Shown one piece after another: positions 1 through 5,189 of a stretch of DNA of 5,189 nt (the stretch's first letter is position 1; every line of letters begins with the position of its first letter). Origin of the DNA: Ignavibacteria bacterium (GTDB lineage Bacteria; Bacteroidota; Ignavibacteria; Tepidaquicellales; Tepidaquicellaceae). The notes beneath the pieces are model-generated. The model was given only the letters and a program-made list of their open reading frames with translations, was not told the origin of the DNA and ran no database searches. The stretch spans positions 1 through 5,189 of the forward strand of contig JAGPCH010000147.1 of the NCBI GenBank assembly GCA_018058125.1, given 5' to 3'. A program made the translations under genes and the position numbers.

Positions 1-2
1 GT

Positions 3-29
3 GTGTGGAGTGTGTGGAGTGTGTAGAGT
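3..29. repeat. 9-bp tandem repeat, three copies, cut by the window edge
   Basis: Two exact copies of GTGTGGAGT (3-11 and 12-20) are followed by a third with one change (GTGTAGAGT, 21-29). The two bases at 1-2 match the end of a preceding copy, so the array probably continues to the left. One plus-strand frame stays open from base 1 to a TAA at 67-69, but it only reads the repeat and low-complexity sequence, so I treat the array as intergenic. Confidence 0.75.
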
Positions 30-68
30 TTTAGTAGTAGTTTTTACAATATTATATTTGGGACAATA

Positions 69-103
69 AATCAAACATCAAAAATCAAACATCAAAAATC
101 AAA
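69..103. repeat. Heptad tandem repeat, AATCAAA/CATCAAA alternating, five units
   Basis: The 14-bp unit AATCAAACATCAAA occurs twice exactly (69-82, 83-96), followed by a half copy AATCAAA (97-103). The 14-mer is itself two related heptads that differ only in the first base, so the array is five 7-bp units. On the minus strand it reads as T-rich TTTGATT/TTTGATG. It begins directly where the terminator stem of the upstream minus-strand gene ends, so it supplies part of that terminator's T tract. Confidence 0.85.
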
Positions 104-132
104 AAAGCCGGAAAGAACATTCTCTCCGGCTT
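97..132 (-). terminator. Rho-independent terminator of the upstream thioester-domain gene
   Basis: AAGCCGGA (105-112) pairs exactly with TCCGGCTT (125-132). After one mismatch, the stem continues with three more pairs (114-116 with 121-123) around a four-base loop. Read on the minus strand, the stem is followed by TTTTGATTTTTG, a good U tract. It lies about 125 bases after the stop of the gene at 257-1672, which it should terminate. Its GC core is shared with the second terminator of the window. Confidence 0.85.
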
Positions 133-184
133 AATATATATTTCTTATTCCTTTAATTTTCTATCTCAATTTGAAAAAGATAAA

Positions 185-260
185 AATTATCAATTGTCAA
201 TTATCAATTATCAATTATCAATTATCAATTATCAATTATCAATTGTCAATTGTCAATTAT
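185..260. repeat. Heptad tandem repeat AATTATC/AATTGTC, ten full copies plus a partial one
   Basis: Ten consecutive 7-bp units run from 185 to 254 without interruption. Units 1 and 3-8 are AATTATC; units 2, 9 and 10 are AATTGTC. A partial copy AATTAT follows at 255-260. The TAA stop codon of the minus-strand gene (257-259) lies inside that partial copy, so the array is the first part of the gene's 3' untranslated region. Each unit holds the palindrome AATT. Units are adjacent with no spacers, so this is a simple tandem repeat and not a CRISPR array. Replication slippage is the likely origin (inference). Confidence 0.93.
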
Positions 261-1672
261 TTGACGAGTAACATTTTCTTTGTAATTACAAAGTTATCTG
301 TCGCACCTTCAGTCACAACTCTGTAGAAGTAAGCGCCGGTTGACAGATTGCTTCCATCAAAATTAACAGAATAATATCCTGCAGTCTGATACTGATTTAC
401 AAGTGTAAATAATTCTTTTCCTGACATATCAAATATCTTCAGACTGACTTTTCCGTCTGTCGGCAGATCATAATTGATCTTTGTAGACGGGTTGAATGGG
501 TTCGGATAATTCTGTGCAACTTTGAATGATTCCGGAACTCCAACGATCGCATCGCTTGTAAGATTGAAATATTCAAAATTACCATTAAAGTCGATCTGCT
601 TTAATCTGTAAGCAAATCTTCCTGTTGAAAGATTTTTATCAGTGTAAGAGTAATTGCTTGAATTGTTAGTCGTACCGTTTCCGTTTACAAAACCGATCTT
701 TGTCCATAGGTTGTCTGATACTGATCTTTCAATTTCAAAACCGCTGTTACTGATCTCTGATACTGTGCTCCAGTTAAGAGTAACATCTCTTCCTGTAATG
801 ACAGAAGTGAATGAAGTCAGTTCGACCGGCAAAGCGCCCCAGTCTGCAGTTGCCTTGATCGTTCCCGGACCCGGGCAAGCCATTATCAGTTTTGGACAGT
901 TGTTAGTCTTTGTTCTGAAGATGGTACCTTTAGGAAGATCCATGTTTGCAATTGCGGTAATGATTCCTGATGATCCTGATACCAGAACGGATGGGGAAAT
1001 TCCGCTGCCATTGGTATTAACAGAATTAGGACTTACTGAACCTGATGTAATTGATAAACTGATCCCGGTCACAGCTACGCCGGTTCCGTTATCTTTATAG
1101 GTCTGCATATAAAAATAATCAGGATCGAAATCCGGAACTATTCTTAATACAGTCGGAACTGACCATGATGCGCCGTTAAGATCTGTAGCGGCGATGATAG
1201 CCAAAGCTCTGTTTTTAGTGCTAGTATGTGTAATTGTATTTACATCAAGACCATTTGTGTAATGCCAGATAGCAGCCTGAATGGCGGCAGTTTCAGTATT
1301 CAGGTTTGATAACTGACCGACTCCCGGATTTTTACCCGGATAATAATTGTAAACAATGTATGTAGTCTTTGCTGAAGCTGTTGTAGTAGAGTCATCTACA
1401 TAATCAAAATTCGGGAAACACTCATCAGGTGCTTTTGTGATATCATAGCTGTATAAACAGATATCAGCGCCTGTGTAAGGATTTCCGATCTTGCCGAAGC
1501 AAAGACCGACCTTGCGTGTCTCGGTTGAGTTGGAAACAGGATTTGTGTAAGTAAGATCTCTTGAATAATTGAAGCCTTCTACTGAGGCTAAGGTAAGCTG
1601 TCCATAAGAATTATTTAAGAATAATCCAAAAATGAACATAAATGTGAACACATGAAGAATGATTTTCTTCAT
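257..1672 (-). CDS. Secreted Cys-Gln thioester-domain (TED-like) protein with T9SS type A sorting domain; altered nucleophile site
   Basis: This is a predicted cell-surface or secreted adhesin-like protein of 471 residues. A Sec signal peptide covers about residues 1-24 (MKK, hydrophobic core, cleavage probably before Gln25). Residues 30-165 resemble a thioester domain: YIVYNYYP (105-112) and then AAIQAAIWHY (129-138) with the candidate Gln132 and Trp136. Residues 171-275 look Ig-like, 281-380 form an FN3-like module starting LPVELTSF, and 388-471 are a T9SS type A sorting domain opening NYPNPFNPSTKI. In Gram-positive adhesins, such a domain forms a Cys-Gln thioester that bonds covalently to amines. 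Here the slot aligned by Asp-Ile-Thr with Cys70 of the paralogue at 3512-4888 is Ser75; Cys72 lies three residues before it. Either the bond is lost or Cys72 is used. The start is supported by AAAGGAG seven bases upstream. Gene limits are very sure, the sorting domain sure, the thioester domain likely. Confidence 0.93.
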   Translation of the reverse strand: MKKIILHVFTFMFIFGLFLNNSYGQLTLASVEGFNYSRDLTYTNPVSNSTETRKVGLCFGKIGNPYTGADICLYSYDITKAPDECFPNFDYVDDSTTTASAKTTYIVYNYYPGKNPGVGQLSNLNTETAAIQAAIWHYTNGLDVNTITHTSTKNRALAIIAATDLNGASWSVPTVLRIVPDFDPDYFYMQTYKDNGTGVAVTGISLSITSGSVSPNSVNTNGSGISPSVLVSGSSGIITAIANMDLPKGTIFRTKTNNCPKLIMACPGPGTIKATADWGALPVELTSFTSVITGRDVTLNWSTVSEISNSGFEIERSVSDNLWTKIGFVNGNGTTNNSSNYSYTDKNLSTGRFAYRLKQIDFNGNFEYFNLTSDAIVGVPESFKVAQNYPNPFNPSTKINYDLPTDGKVSLKIFDMSGKELFTLVNQYQTAGYYSVNFDGSNLSTGAYFYRVVTEGATDNFVITKKMLLVK

Positions 1673-1679
1673 TTTTTTT

Positions 1680-1686
1680 CTCCTTT
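1680..1686 (-). promoter_or_regulatory. Shine-Dalgarno site AAAGGAG of the upstream thioester-domain gene
   Basis: On the minus strand, AAAGGAG ends seven bases before the ATG at 1670-1672. It sits in the longer string ACGAAAGGAG (1680-1689), which recurs at the same distance before the paralogous gene. It fixes the start codon. Confidence 0.85.
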
Positions 1687-1719
1687 CGTTATTGTTAAAA
1701 AAATGGGAAATCTATTTAA

Positions 1720-1725
1720 ATTATA
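1720..1725 (-). promoter_or_regulatory. Candidate -10 box TATAAT for the upstream thioester-domain gene
   Basis: The minus strand reads TATAAT exactly, about 48 bases before the start codon, which would give an untranslated leader of roughly 40 bases. No clear -35 box lies at 16-18 bases: CTGACA (plus 1746-1751) sits at a spacing of 20. The Bacteroidota-type box TAnnTTTG is not matched well either. In such AT-rich DNA a TATAAT can occur by chance. Its position next to an inverted repeat is the main argument for it. Confidence 0.35.
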
Positions 1726-1726
1726 T

Positions 1727-1759
1727 TTTTAAGCCTGGTTTTGGGTGTCAGGCTTAAAA
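1727..1759. promoter_or_regulatory. 11-bp perfect inverted repeat in the divergent intergenic region (operator or hairpin)
   Basis: TTTTAAGCCTG (1727-1737) is exactly complementary to CAGGCTTAAAA (1749-1759), with an 11-base loop. Neither strand has a T tract after the stem, so it does not look like a terminator. It begins one base upstream of the candidate -10 box of the minus-strand gene and would overlap the -35 region. A regulator-binding site is therefore possible (inference). No regulator gene is visible in the window. Confidence 0.5.
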
Positions 1760-1961
1760 TAGAAATAAATTTCCCGAAAATTATTTACATACTAATATGT
1801 ATACAAAAATATATGAATCCGATCGGTTGAGCAAAGAGAAATTTTCATATTTGTGAATTAATAAATTTTTTTGAATGTAGGAAATACTTTAATATTCATA
1901 GAAAATAAGACTTTATTAAGCTAAATTACGTTCATTTTGTGAAATTAAATGATTATTCATT

Positions 1962-3419
1962 ATGAAATTTTCAGAAATAAATTTTCTGACATTAATAAAA
2001 AGCTTTTCATACCCTGAAATACTTGAATTGGAAAATTTTATAAATTCTCCTTTTTTTAATACTCAGGCAGTTCTTCCGGTTTTGTTTAAAGAAATTATCC
2101 GGCATTATCCTGAATTTGAAAATGAGAATCTGACAAAAGAAAATATTTTTAATGCCGTCTTTCCGGATAAAAAATTCAATGATGTACTTTTAAGAAAGTA
2201 TATTTCCAATCTGATGAAGCTGGCAGAAGATTATCTGATATGTAAAAATGTTTTAGGAAATGAAGAAAAAAGAAAGATCAGTCTGCTTGATCAGTTTGAC
2301 AACATGAACAATACGTTCTTTTTTGAAAAACATCTTGCCAGGATTGAAAAAAGCGACCATTTATTTTCAAAGATAACAGTAGAAACTTTTTATTTTAAAC
2401 ATTTAAGGGAAGAACTAAAAGCGGGTTATTTTATTAGAGTAAATAAGATATATGAGATCAAATCATGTCTGATAAGATCCCAGGTATATATTTTGCTTCA
2501 TTTGCTTATGACAAATACTGTATATGTGAATATGATGCTGATAGTAAAAAAGACATTTAAAAATACTGAAAAGAACAATTACTTTGATGAATTTGATACG
2601 GCATTTGATCTGATAGATTATCTCGAAAAATTAACTGATCTTGATGAAAATGAAAAATTATTCATTTCATTATGCAAGATAGATCTTACTCTTTCCAAAG
2701 ATCATAATGATCTTAAAAATCTCAAAGAAATGAAAAACATCATTCTTGAAATTGCGGATATTCTTAGTGATAATCTTTTATATACATTTTTTTCACATCT
2801 CAATATTTATTATCTGATGAACCTATCTACAAATTCCGAGGACCTGACAAGAGATTTCTTTGAGAATTATAAATTCATGATCGGAAAAGGTCTTTATGAC
2901 AGAACAGGTAATAGATTTATTAATTATACCGAATACAGAACTATACTTAACTATGGCGTAAGACTAAAAGAAATAGAATGGCTTGAGATTATCATAGAGA
3001 AATTCAAAGATCATCATGAAGAGGAAATTAATGACAGCTTGTACACATACAGCCTGGCTTTGATAAATTTTGAAAAGAAAAAGTATGATTTGTCATTAAA
3101 ACTTATATCAAAAATCAAAGTTAATGAAGTCATTATGAAACTTGACGTTGATTTGCTTCTGCTTCTGATATACTTTGATCTGAATTATGTAGATTCGGCA
3201 TTGTCTCTGATTGATTCCATGAGACACTTTATAAGTAATGAGAAATATTTTTCGAATTCCGTAAAAGAAAATCATCAAAACTTTTTAAAGTATTACAGAA
3301 TTTTATTGATGAATAAGAATAATAGAGAAAAGCAGGATCTGCTTGAGTTGAGAATTGAACTATTGAAATGTACTAATCTCAGAAGAAAATACTGGCTGCT
3401 GGAAAAAGTTCAGAGTTGA
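1962..3419 (+). CDS. Conserved helical (TPR-like) protein of unknown function, SPFFN-motif family
   Basis: This 485-residue protein has no signal peptide and no clear membrane segment, so it is probably cytoplasmic. It appears almost entirely alpha-helical, rich in Leu, Lys, Glu and Asn. The N-terminus has the pattern E-(I)LELENFINSPFFN (SPFFN at 29-33), then HYPEF (48-52), VFPDKKFND (66-74) and a helix ending LAEDYL (87-92). From memory, this pattern marks a widespread uncharacterised family of Bacteroidota and relatives. The C-terminal part (about 357-425) reads like tetratricopeptide-type helical pairs, including NFEKKKYDLSLKLI and YVDSALSLIDSM, and the end YWLLEKV also fits that family. 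The start is the first ATG after an in-frame TGA at 1950-1952. There is no Shine-Dalgarno sequence, unlike both neighbours. The gene is convergent with the next one and ends 35 bases before a shared terminator. Function is unknown; protein-protein interaction is only suggested by the helical repeats. Confidence 0.92.
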   Translation: MKFSEINFLTLIKSFSYPEILELENFINSPFFNTQAVLPVLFKEIIRHYPEFENENLTKENIFNAVFPDKKFNDVLLRKYISNLMKLAEDYLICKNVLGNEEKRKISLLDQFDNMNNTFFFEKHLARIEKSDHLFSKITVETFYFKHLREELKAGYFIRVNKIYEIKSCLIRSQVYILLHLLMTNTVYVNMMLIVKKTFKNTEKNNYFDEFDTAFDLIDYLEKLTDLDENEKLFISLCKIDLTLSKDHNDLKNLKEMKNIILEIADILSDNLLYTFFSHLNIYYLMNLSTNSEDLTRDFFENYKFMIGKGLYDRTGNRFINYTEYRTILNYGVRLKEIEWLEIIIEKFKDHHEEEINDSLYTYSLALINFEKKKYDLSLKLISKIKVNEVIMKLDVDLLLLLIYFDLNYVDSALSLIDSMRHFISNEKYFSNSVKENHQNFLKYYRILLMNKNNREKQDLLELRIELLKCTNLRRKYWLLEKVQS

Positions 3420-3453
3420 AAATGTACTGAGAGCTATAATTTAAAAACTATAG

Positions 3454-3490
3454 AAAAAGCCGGGAAGAGTGATCCTCCCGGCTTTTTTTT
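3454..3490. terminator. Bidirectional rho-independent terminator between convergent genes
   Basis: A perfect 12-bp stem pairs AAAAAGCCGGGA (3454-3465) with TCCCGGCTTTTT (3476-3487) around a 10-base loop. On the plus strand it ends in eight T (3483-3490) and follows the gene that stops at 3419. On the minus strand it follows the gene that stops at 3512, and the five A at 3454-3458 give a shorter T tract. It should therefore serve both genes, more strongly the plus-strand one. Confidence 0.92.
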
Positions 3491-3511
3491 ATAAGTAAAT
3501 TTAATTCTAAA

Positions 3512-4888
3512 TTATTTGAGTAATGTCATTTTCATTACTTTGCTTACGCCGTTTGACTCAAGCTTGTAATAATAAATTCCGCTTGAAATGTTTCTTGCAT
3601 CAAAAGTAACAGTATGGTAACCGGCTGTTCTGAAATCATTTACCAAAGTTGCGATCTCTTTACCGCTGGTATTGTAAACAGTCAGTTTTACATTTCCTTC
3701 TACTGCTATATCGAAATCAATCTTTGTTGCCGGATTGAAAGGATTTGGATAATTTTGTTTTAAACTGAAAGAATTCGGTGTTCCAACGTTGATCTCAGAT
3801 GTCAGATTATGATATTCAAAATTTCCGTTGTAATCTATTTGTTTTAATCTGTAGTTATATTTACCTGTTAAAACATTTCTGTCAGTGTAAGTATAATTGT
3901 GAGTCAGAGTTGATGTTCCGTTACCTGAAACATTACCAACTTTTGACCATTCATTTCCTTCGGATGATTTTCTTTCAATTTCGAATCCTGAATTATTGCT
4001 TTCAGATGAAGTAGTCCAGTTAAGATCGACATTTCTGCCTGCTACATTTGCATTGAATGAAGCCAGCTCTACAGGTAATGCACCCCAGTCAGCAGAAACT
4101 CTCAACAGACCGGTTGTAGGTAATGCTAAAACAAGTCTTTGTGATCCCGGGCAGGTGAAAGTGATACCCTGAGGAATTATTGCTTCGCCTTCGGCATAAA
4201 TAATTCCTGTGGAAGTATTACTTACCTCAACTTCAGGGGATTCTCCTGATGGCAGTGTTGTATTAACTGAGCTTGCGCTTAGATTACCCTGAGTAATGCT
4301 TAACTGAATATTGTTAAGGGCAATAGGGTTACCGTTTTGATCTTTTGTACGGATATAAAAGCTGTCAAAAAATCCAGGTAAAATTTCTAAAGTAGATGCA
4401 ACGGTTGTGTTTCCGCCGTTTGCATCTGCATCAGCTATGATCTGCAATGACCTGTTCTTGATATCTGTATCAGTTACAGTGTTTGCATCTACGCCATCTG
4501 AATAGTGCCACAAAGATATTTGAGTAGCTGCAATTTCCTTATTAAGATTGGATAGTTTTCCGACAGGATTTGGATTGTAAGGATAATAATTGTTTAAAAT
4601 GTAAACAATGTAAGGGTTTGCAACTGCTGAATCTGTATGACAGCTGTCAGGGAAGCTGATTGTTCTTGTTATGTCTACGCAATAAAATTTTGTTGTATTG
4701 CCGTCAACAGTTCCAAGCATCACTCTTGCATTTACCTGTCTTGAATTGTTTGTGTGCGGATCAATGAAAGTTACGCTGGCTCCGTCTCCGGTACCTGTAA
4801 CTATTGCATCACTTAATCCTGATTGACTTACTGAAATGTTTGCTTTTACTAAAAGTAAAAAGAAAAAGAATAGAATAATTCTTTTCAT
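3512..4888 (-). CDS. Secreted Cys-Gln thioester-domain (TED-like) protein with T9SS type A sorting domain; intact Cys and Gln
   Basis: This 458-residue protein is a paralogue of the one at 257-1672. A Sec signal peptide covers about residues 1-21 (MKR, a run of Phe and Leu, cleavage probably before Gln22). Residues 25-155 resemble a thioester domain: FYCVDIT (68-74) with candidate nucleophile Cys70, YILNNYYP (96-103), and AATQISLWHYSDG (120-132) with candidate partner Gln123 and Trp127. This matches the TQxAxW signature of Gram-positive thioester adhesins. The other two cysteines, Cys83 and Cys246, could pair as a disulfide. Residues 165-265 look like a bacterial Ig-like domain (DQNGNP 183-188), 271-368 are an FN3-like module starting LPVELASF, and 379-458 are the T9SS type A sorting domain (NYPNPFNPATKI). 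By family knowledge, T9SS would carry it across the outer membrane and anchor or release it. Covalent attachment to amines on a partner surface is inference. AAAGGAG seven bases upstream supports the start. Its 3' end faces the helical-protein gene across the shared terminator. Confidence 0.94.
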   Translation of the reverse strand: MKRIILFFFFLLLVKANISVSQSGLSDAIVTGTGDGASVTFIDPHTNNSRQVNARVMLGTVDGNTTKFYCVDITRTISFPDSCHTDSAVANPYIVYILNNYYPYNPNPVGKLSNLNKEIAATQISLWHYSDGVDANTVTDTDIKNRSLQIIADADANGGNTTVASTLEILPGFFDSFYIRTKDQNGNPIALNNIQLSITQGNLSASSVNTTLPSGESPEVEVSNTSTGIIYAEGEAIIPQGITFTCPGSQRLVLALPTTGLLRVSADWGALPVELASFNANVAGRNVDLNWTTSSESNNSGFEIERKSSEGNEWSKVGNVSGNGTSTLTHNYTYTDRNVLTGKYNYRLKQIDYNGNFEYHNLTSEINVGTPNSFSLKQNYPNPFNPATKIDFDIAVEGNVKLTVYNTSGKEIATLVNDFRTAGYHTVTFDARNISSGIYYYKLESNGVSKVMKMTLLK

Positions 4889-4895
4889 TGTAGAT

Positions 4896-4902
4896 CTCCT
4901 TT
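4896..4902 (-). promoter_or_regulatory. Shine-Dalgarno site AAAGGAG of the downstream thioester-domain gene
   Basis: AAAGGAG on the minus strand lies seven bases before the ATG at 4886-4888. The enclosing 10-mer ACGAAAGGAG (4896-4905) and the spacing are identical to those of the paralogue, so they were probably inherited with the duplication. It fixes the start codon. Confidence 0.85.
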
Positions 4903-4983
4903 CGTTTTTTATTTTTTAAAATTTATTTTCCCGGTTAGAAGAAAATTTAAGATTTTAACTTCCCTTTGGGAGGAAATTAAAAA

Positions 4984-5053
4984 ATTGCTTTAATTTTTTA
5001 AAACGTAATATTTGGGATTACGGATTAAAAATTTTAATCAAGTTTAAAGCAAT
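4984..5053. repeat. Nested inverted repeats upstream of the downstream thioester-domain gene
   Basis: An outer perfect 10-bp pair, ATTGCTTTAA (4984-4993) and TTAAAGCAAT (5044-5053), encloses two smaller ones. These are CGTAAT (5004-5009) with ATTACG (5017-5022), and the near-gapless palindrome GATTAAAA/TTTTAATC (5023-5030, 5032-5039). Drawn as RNA this would be a stem with two inner hairpins. The start codon of the minus-strand gene is about 95 bases away. AT richness makes chance pairing plausible. Confidence 0.4.
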
Positions 5054-5189
5054 GCAAAACTATTGATTTTACTTATTTATATCAAGTTATTTTTAATAAA
5101 ATTCTGTAAAAAATATCCATTGCTGTCCAAAACGTTTTTCATAAATTAAACAGTATTAAAATTTTATCTGTTTTGATAACATTTTTGGA

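Larger units (their letters stand above)
1673..1961. other. Divergent intergenic region between the 471-residue and 485-residue protein genes
   Basis: These 289 bases separate two divergently transcribed genes and must hold promoters for both. On the left are the ribosome binding site, the candidate -10 box and the 11-bp inverted repeat listed separately. Further right are a 6-bp inverted repeat (TACATA 1786-1791, TATGTA 1796-1801) and the 8-bp palindrome CCGATCGG (1819-1826). No convincing promoter for the plus-strand gene was found. No coding frame or RNA gene is apparent. Confidence 0.6.
4889..5189. other. Upstream non-coding region of the downstream thioester-domain gene, to the window edge
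   Basis: These 301 very AT-rich bases hold the ribosome binding site and the nested inverted repeats listed separately. There is also a small hairpin (CTTCCC 4959-4964 with GGGAGG 4968-4973, one G-T pair), which contains CCCTTTGGG. No convincing -10/-35 pair and no gene were found. The best short minus-strand frame (5077-5142, 21 codons) has no ribosome binding site. The promoter of the minus-strand gene should be here, but I cannot place it. Confidence 0.6.

Noticed and set aside
1..69. Possible 3' end of a gene entering from the left (open plus-strand frame reading Val-Cys-Gly repeats)
   Set aside because: The frame is only 22 codons of repeat and low-complexity sequence, and its openness follows from the 9-bp unit being a multiple of three.
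185..260. CRISPR-like repeat array
   Set aside because: Units are 7 bp and directly adjacent with no spacers, so this is a simple tandem repeat.
654..1100. Plus-strand open frame of 148 codons
   Set aside because: It lies wholly inside the minus-strand thioester-domain gene, has no ribosome binding site, and its translation looks like an antisense shadow of conserved modules on the other strand.
1727..1759. Terminator reading of the 11-bp inverted repeat
   Set aside because: No T tract follows the stem on either strand, and it lies upstream of both flanking genes, not downstream of one.
3799..4014. Plus-strand open frame of 71 codons
   Set aside because: It is antisense to the FN3-like module of the gene at 3512-4888, which has clear family features, and it has no motif of its own.
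3512..4888. Lipoprotein reading of the signal peptides
   Set aside because: Neither paralogue has a Cys near the end of its signal peptide, and both carry a T9SS sorting domain instead.
5077..5142. Small minus-strand frame of 21 codons starting ATGAAAAACG
   Set aside because: No ribosome binding site, no recognisable features, and the length is expected by chance in AT-rich DNA.

Overview
The window is AT-rich and most likely comes from a member of the Bacteroidota/Ignavibacteriota (FCB) lineage. Two proteins end in a textbook type A sorting domain of the type IX secretion system (T9SS), with the opening NYPNPFNP-(S/A)-TKI that is especially common in Ignavibacteria and related lineages. The third belongs to a type of helical protein that I associate with Bacteroidota and their relatives. 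The species assignment is inference only.

Layout, left to right. Bases 1-260 are non-coding and hold three short tandem-repeat arrays (9-bp, 7/14-bp and 7-bp units) around a rho-independent terminator. The last heptad array runs into the stop codon of the first gene. A minus-strand gene (257-1672) encodes a 471-residue secreted protein. A 289-bp divergent intergenic region follows, with an 11-bp inverted repeat next to a TATAAT box. A plus-strand gene (1962-3419) encodes a 485-residue helical protein of unknown function. A strong bidirectional terminator (3454-3490) separates it from a convergent minus-strand gene (3512-4888). That gene encodes a 458-residue paralogue of the first protein. 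The right 301 bp are non-coding and contain nested inverted repeats.

The most interesting point is the N-terminal domain of the two paralogues. Both carry the signature of the Cys-Gln thioester domains (TED/TQXA type) of Gram-positive surface adhesins: a Y-I-V-Y...NYYP segment followed by A-(T/I)-Q-x-x-(I/L)-W-H-Y. Here the domain is joined to an Ig-like segment, a fibronectin-III-like module and a T9SS sorting domain. Together these suggest a covalent adhesin adapted to a diderm T9SS secretor. The downstream paralogue has the expected Tyr-Cys-Val-Asp nucleophile site. In the upstream one, the same slot is Ser, with another Cys three residues earlier. The pair may therefore be one active and one altered thioester adhesin. 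The middle gene is on the opposite strand, and no functional link to the adhesins can be shown.
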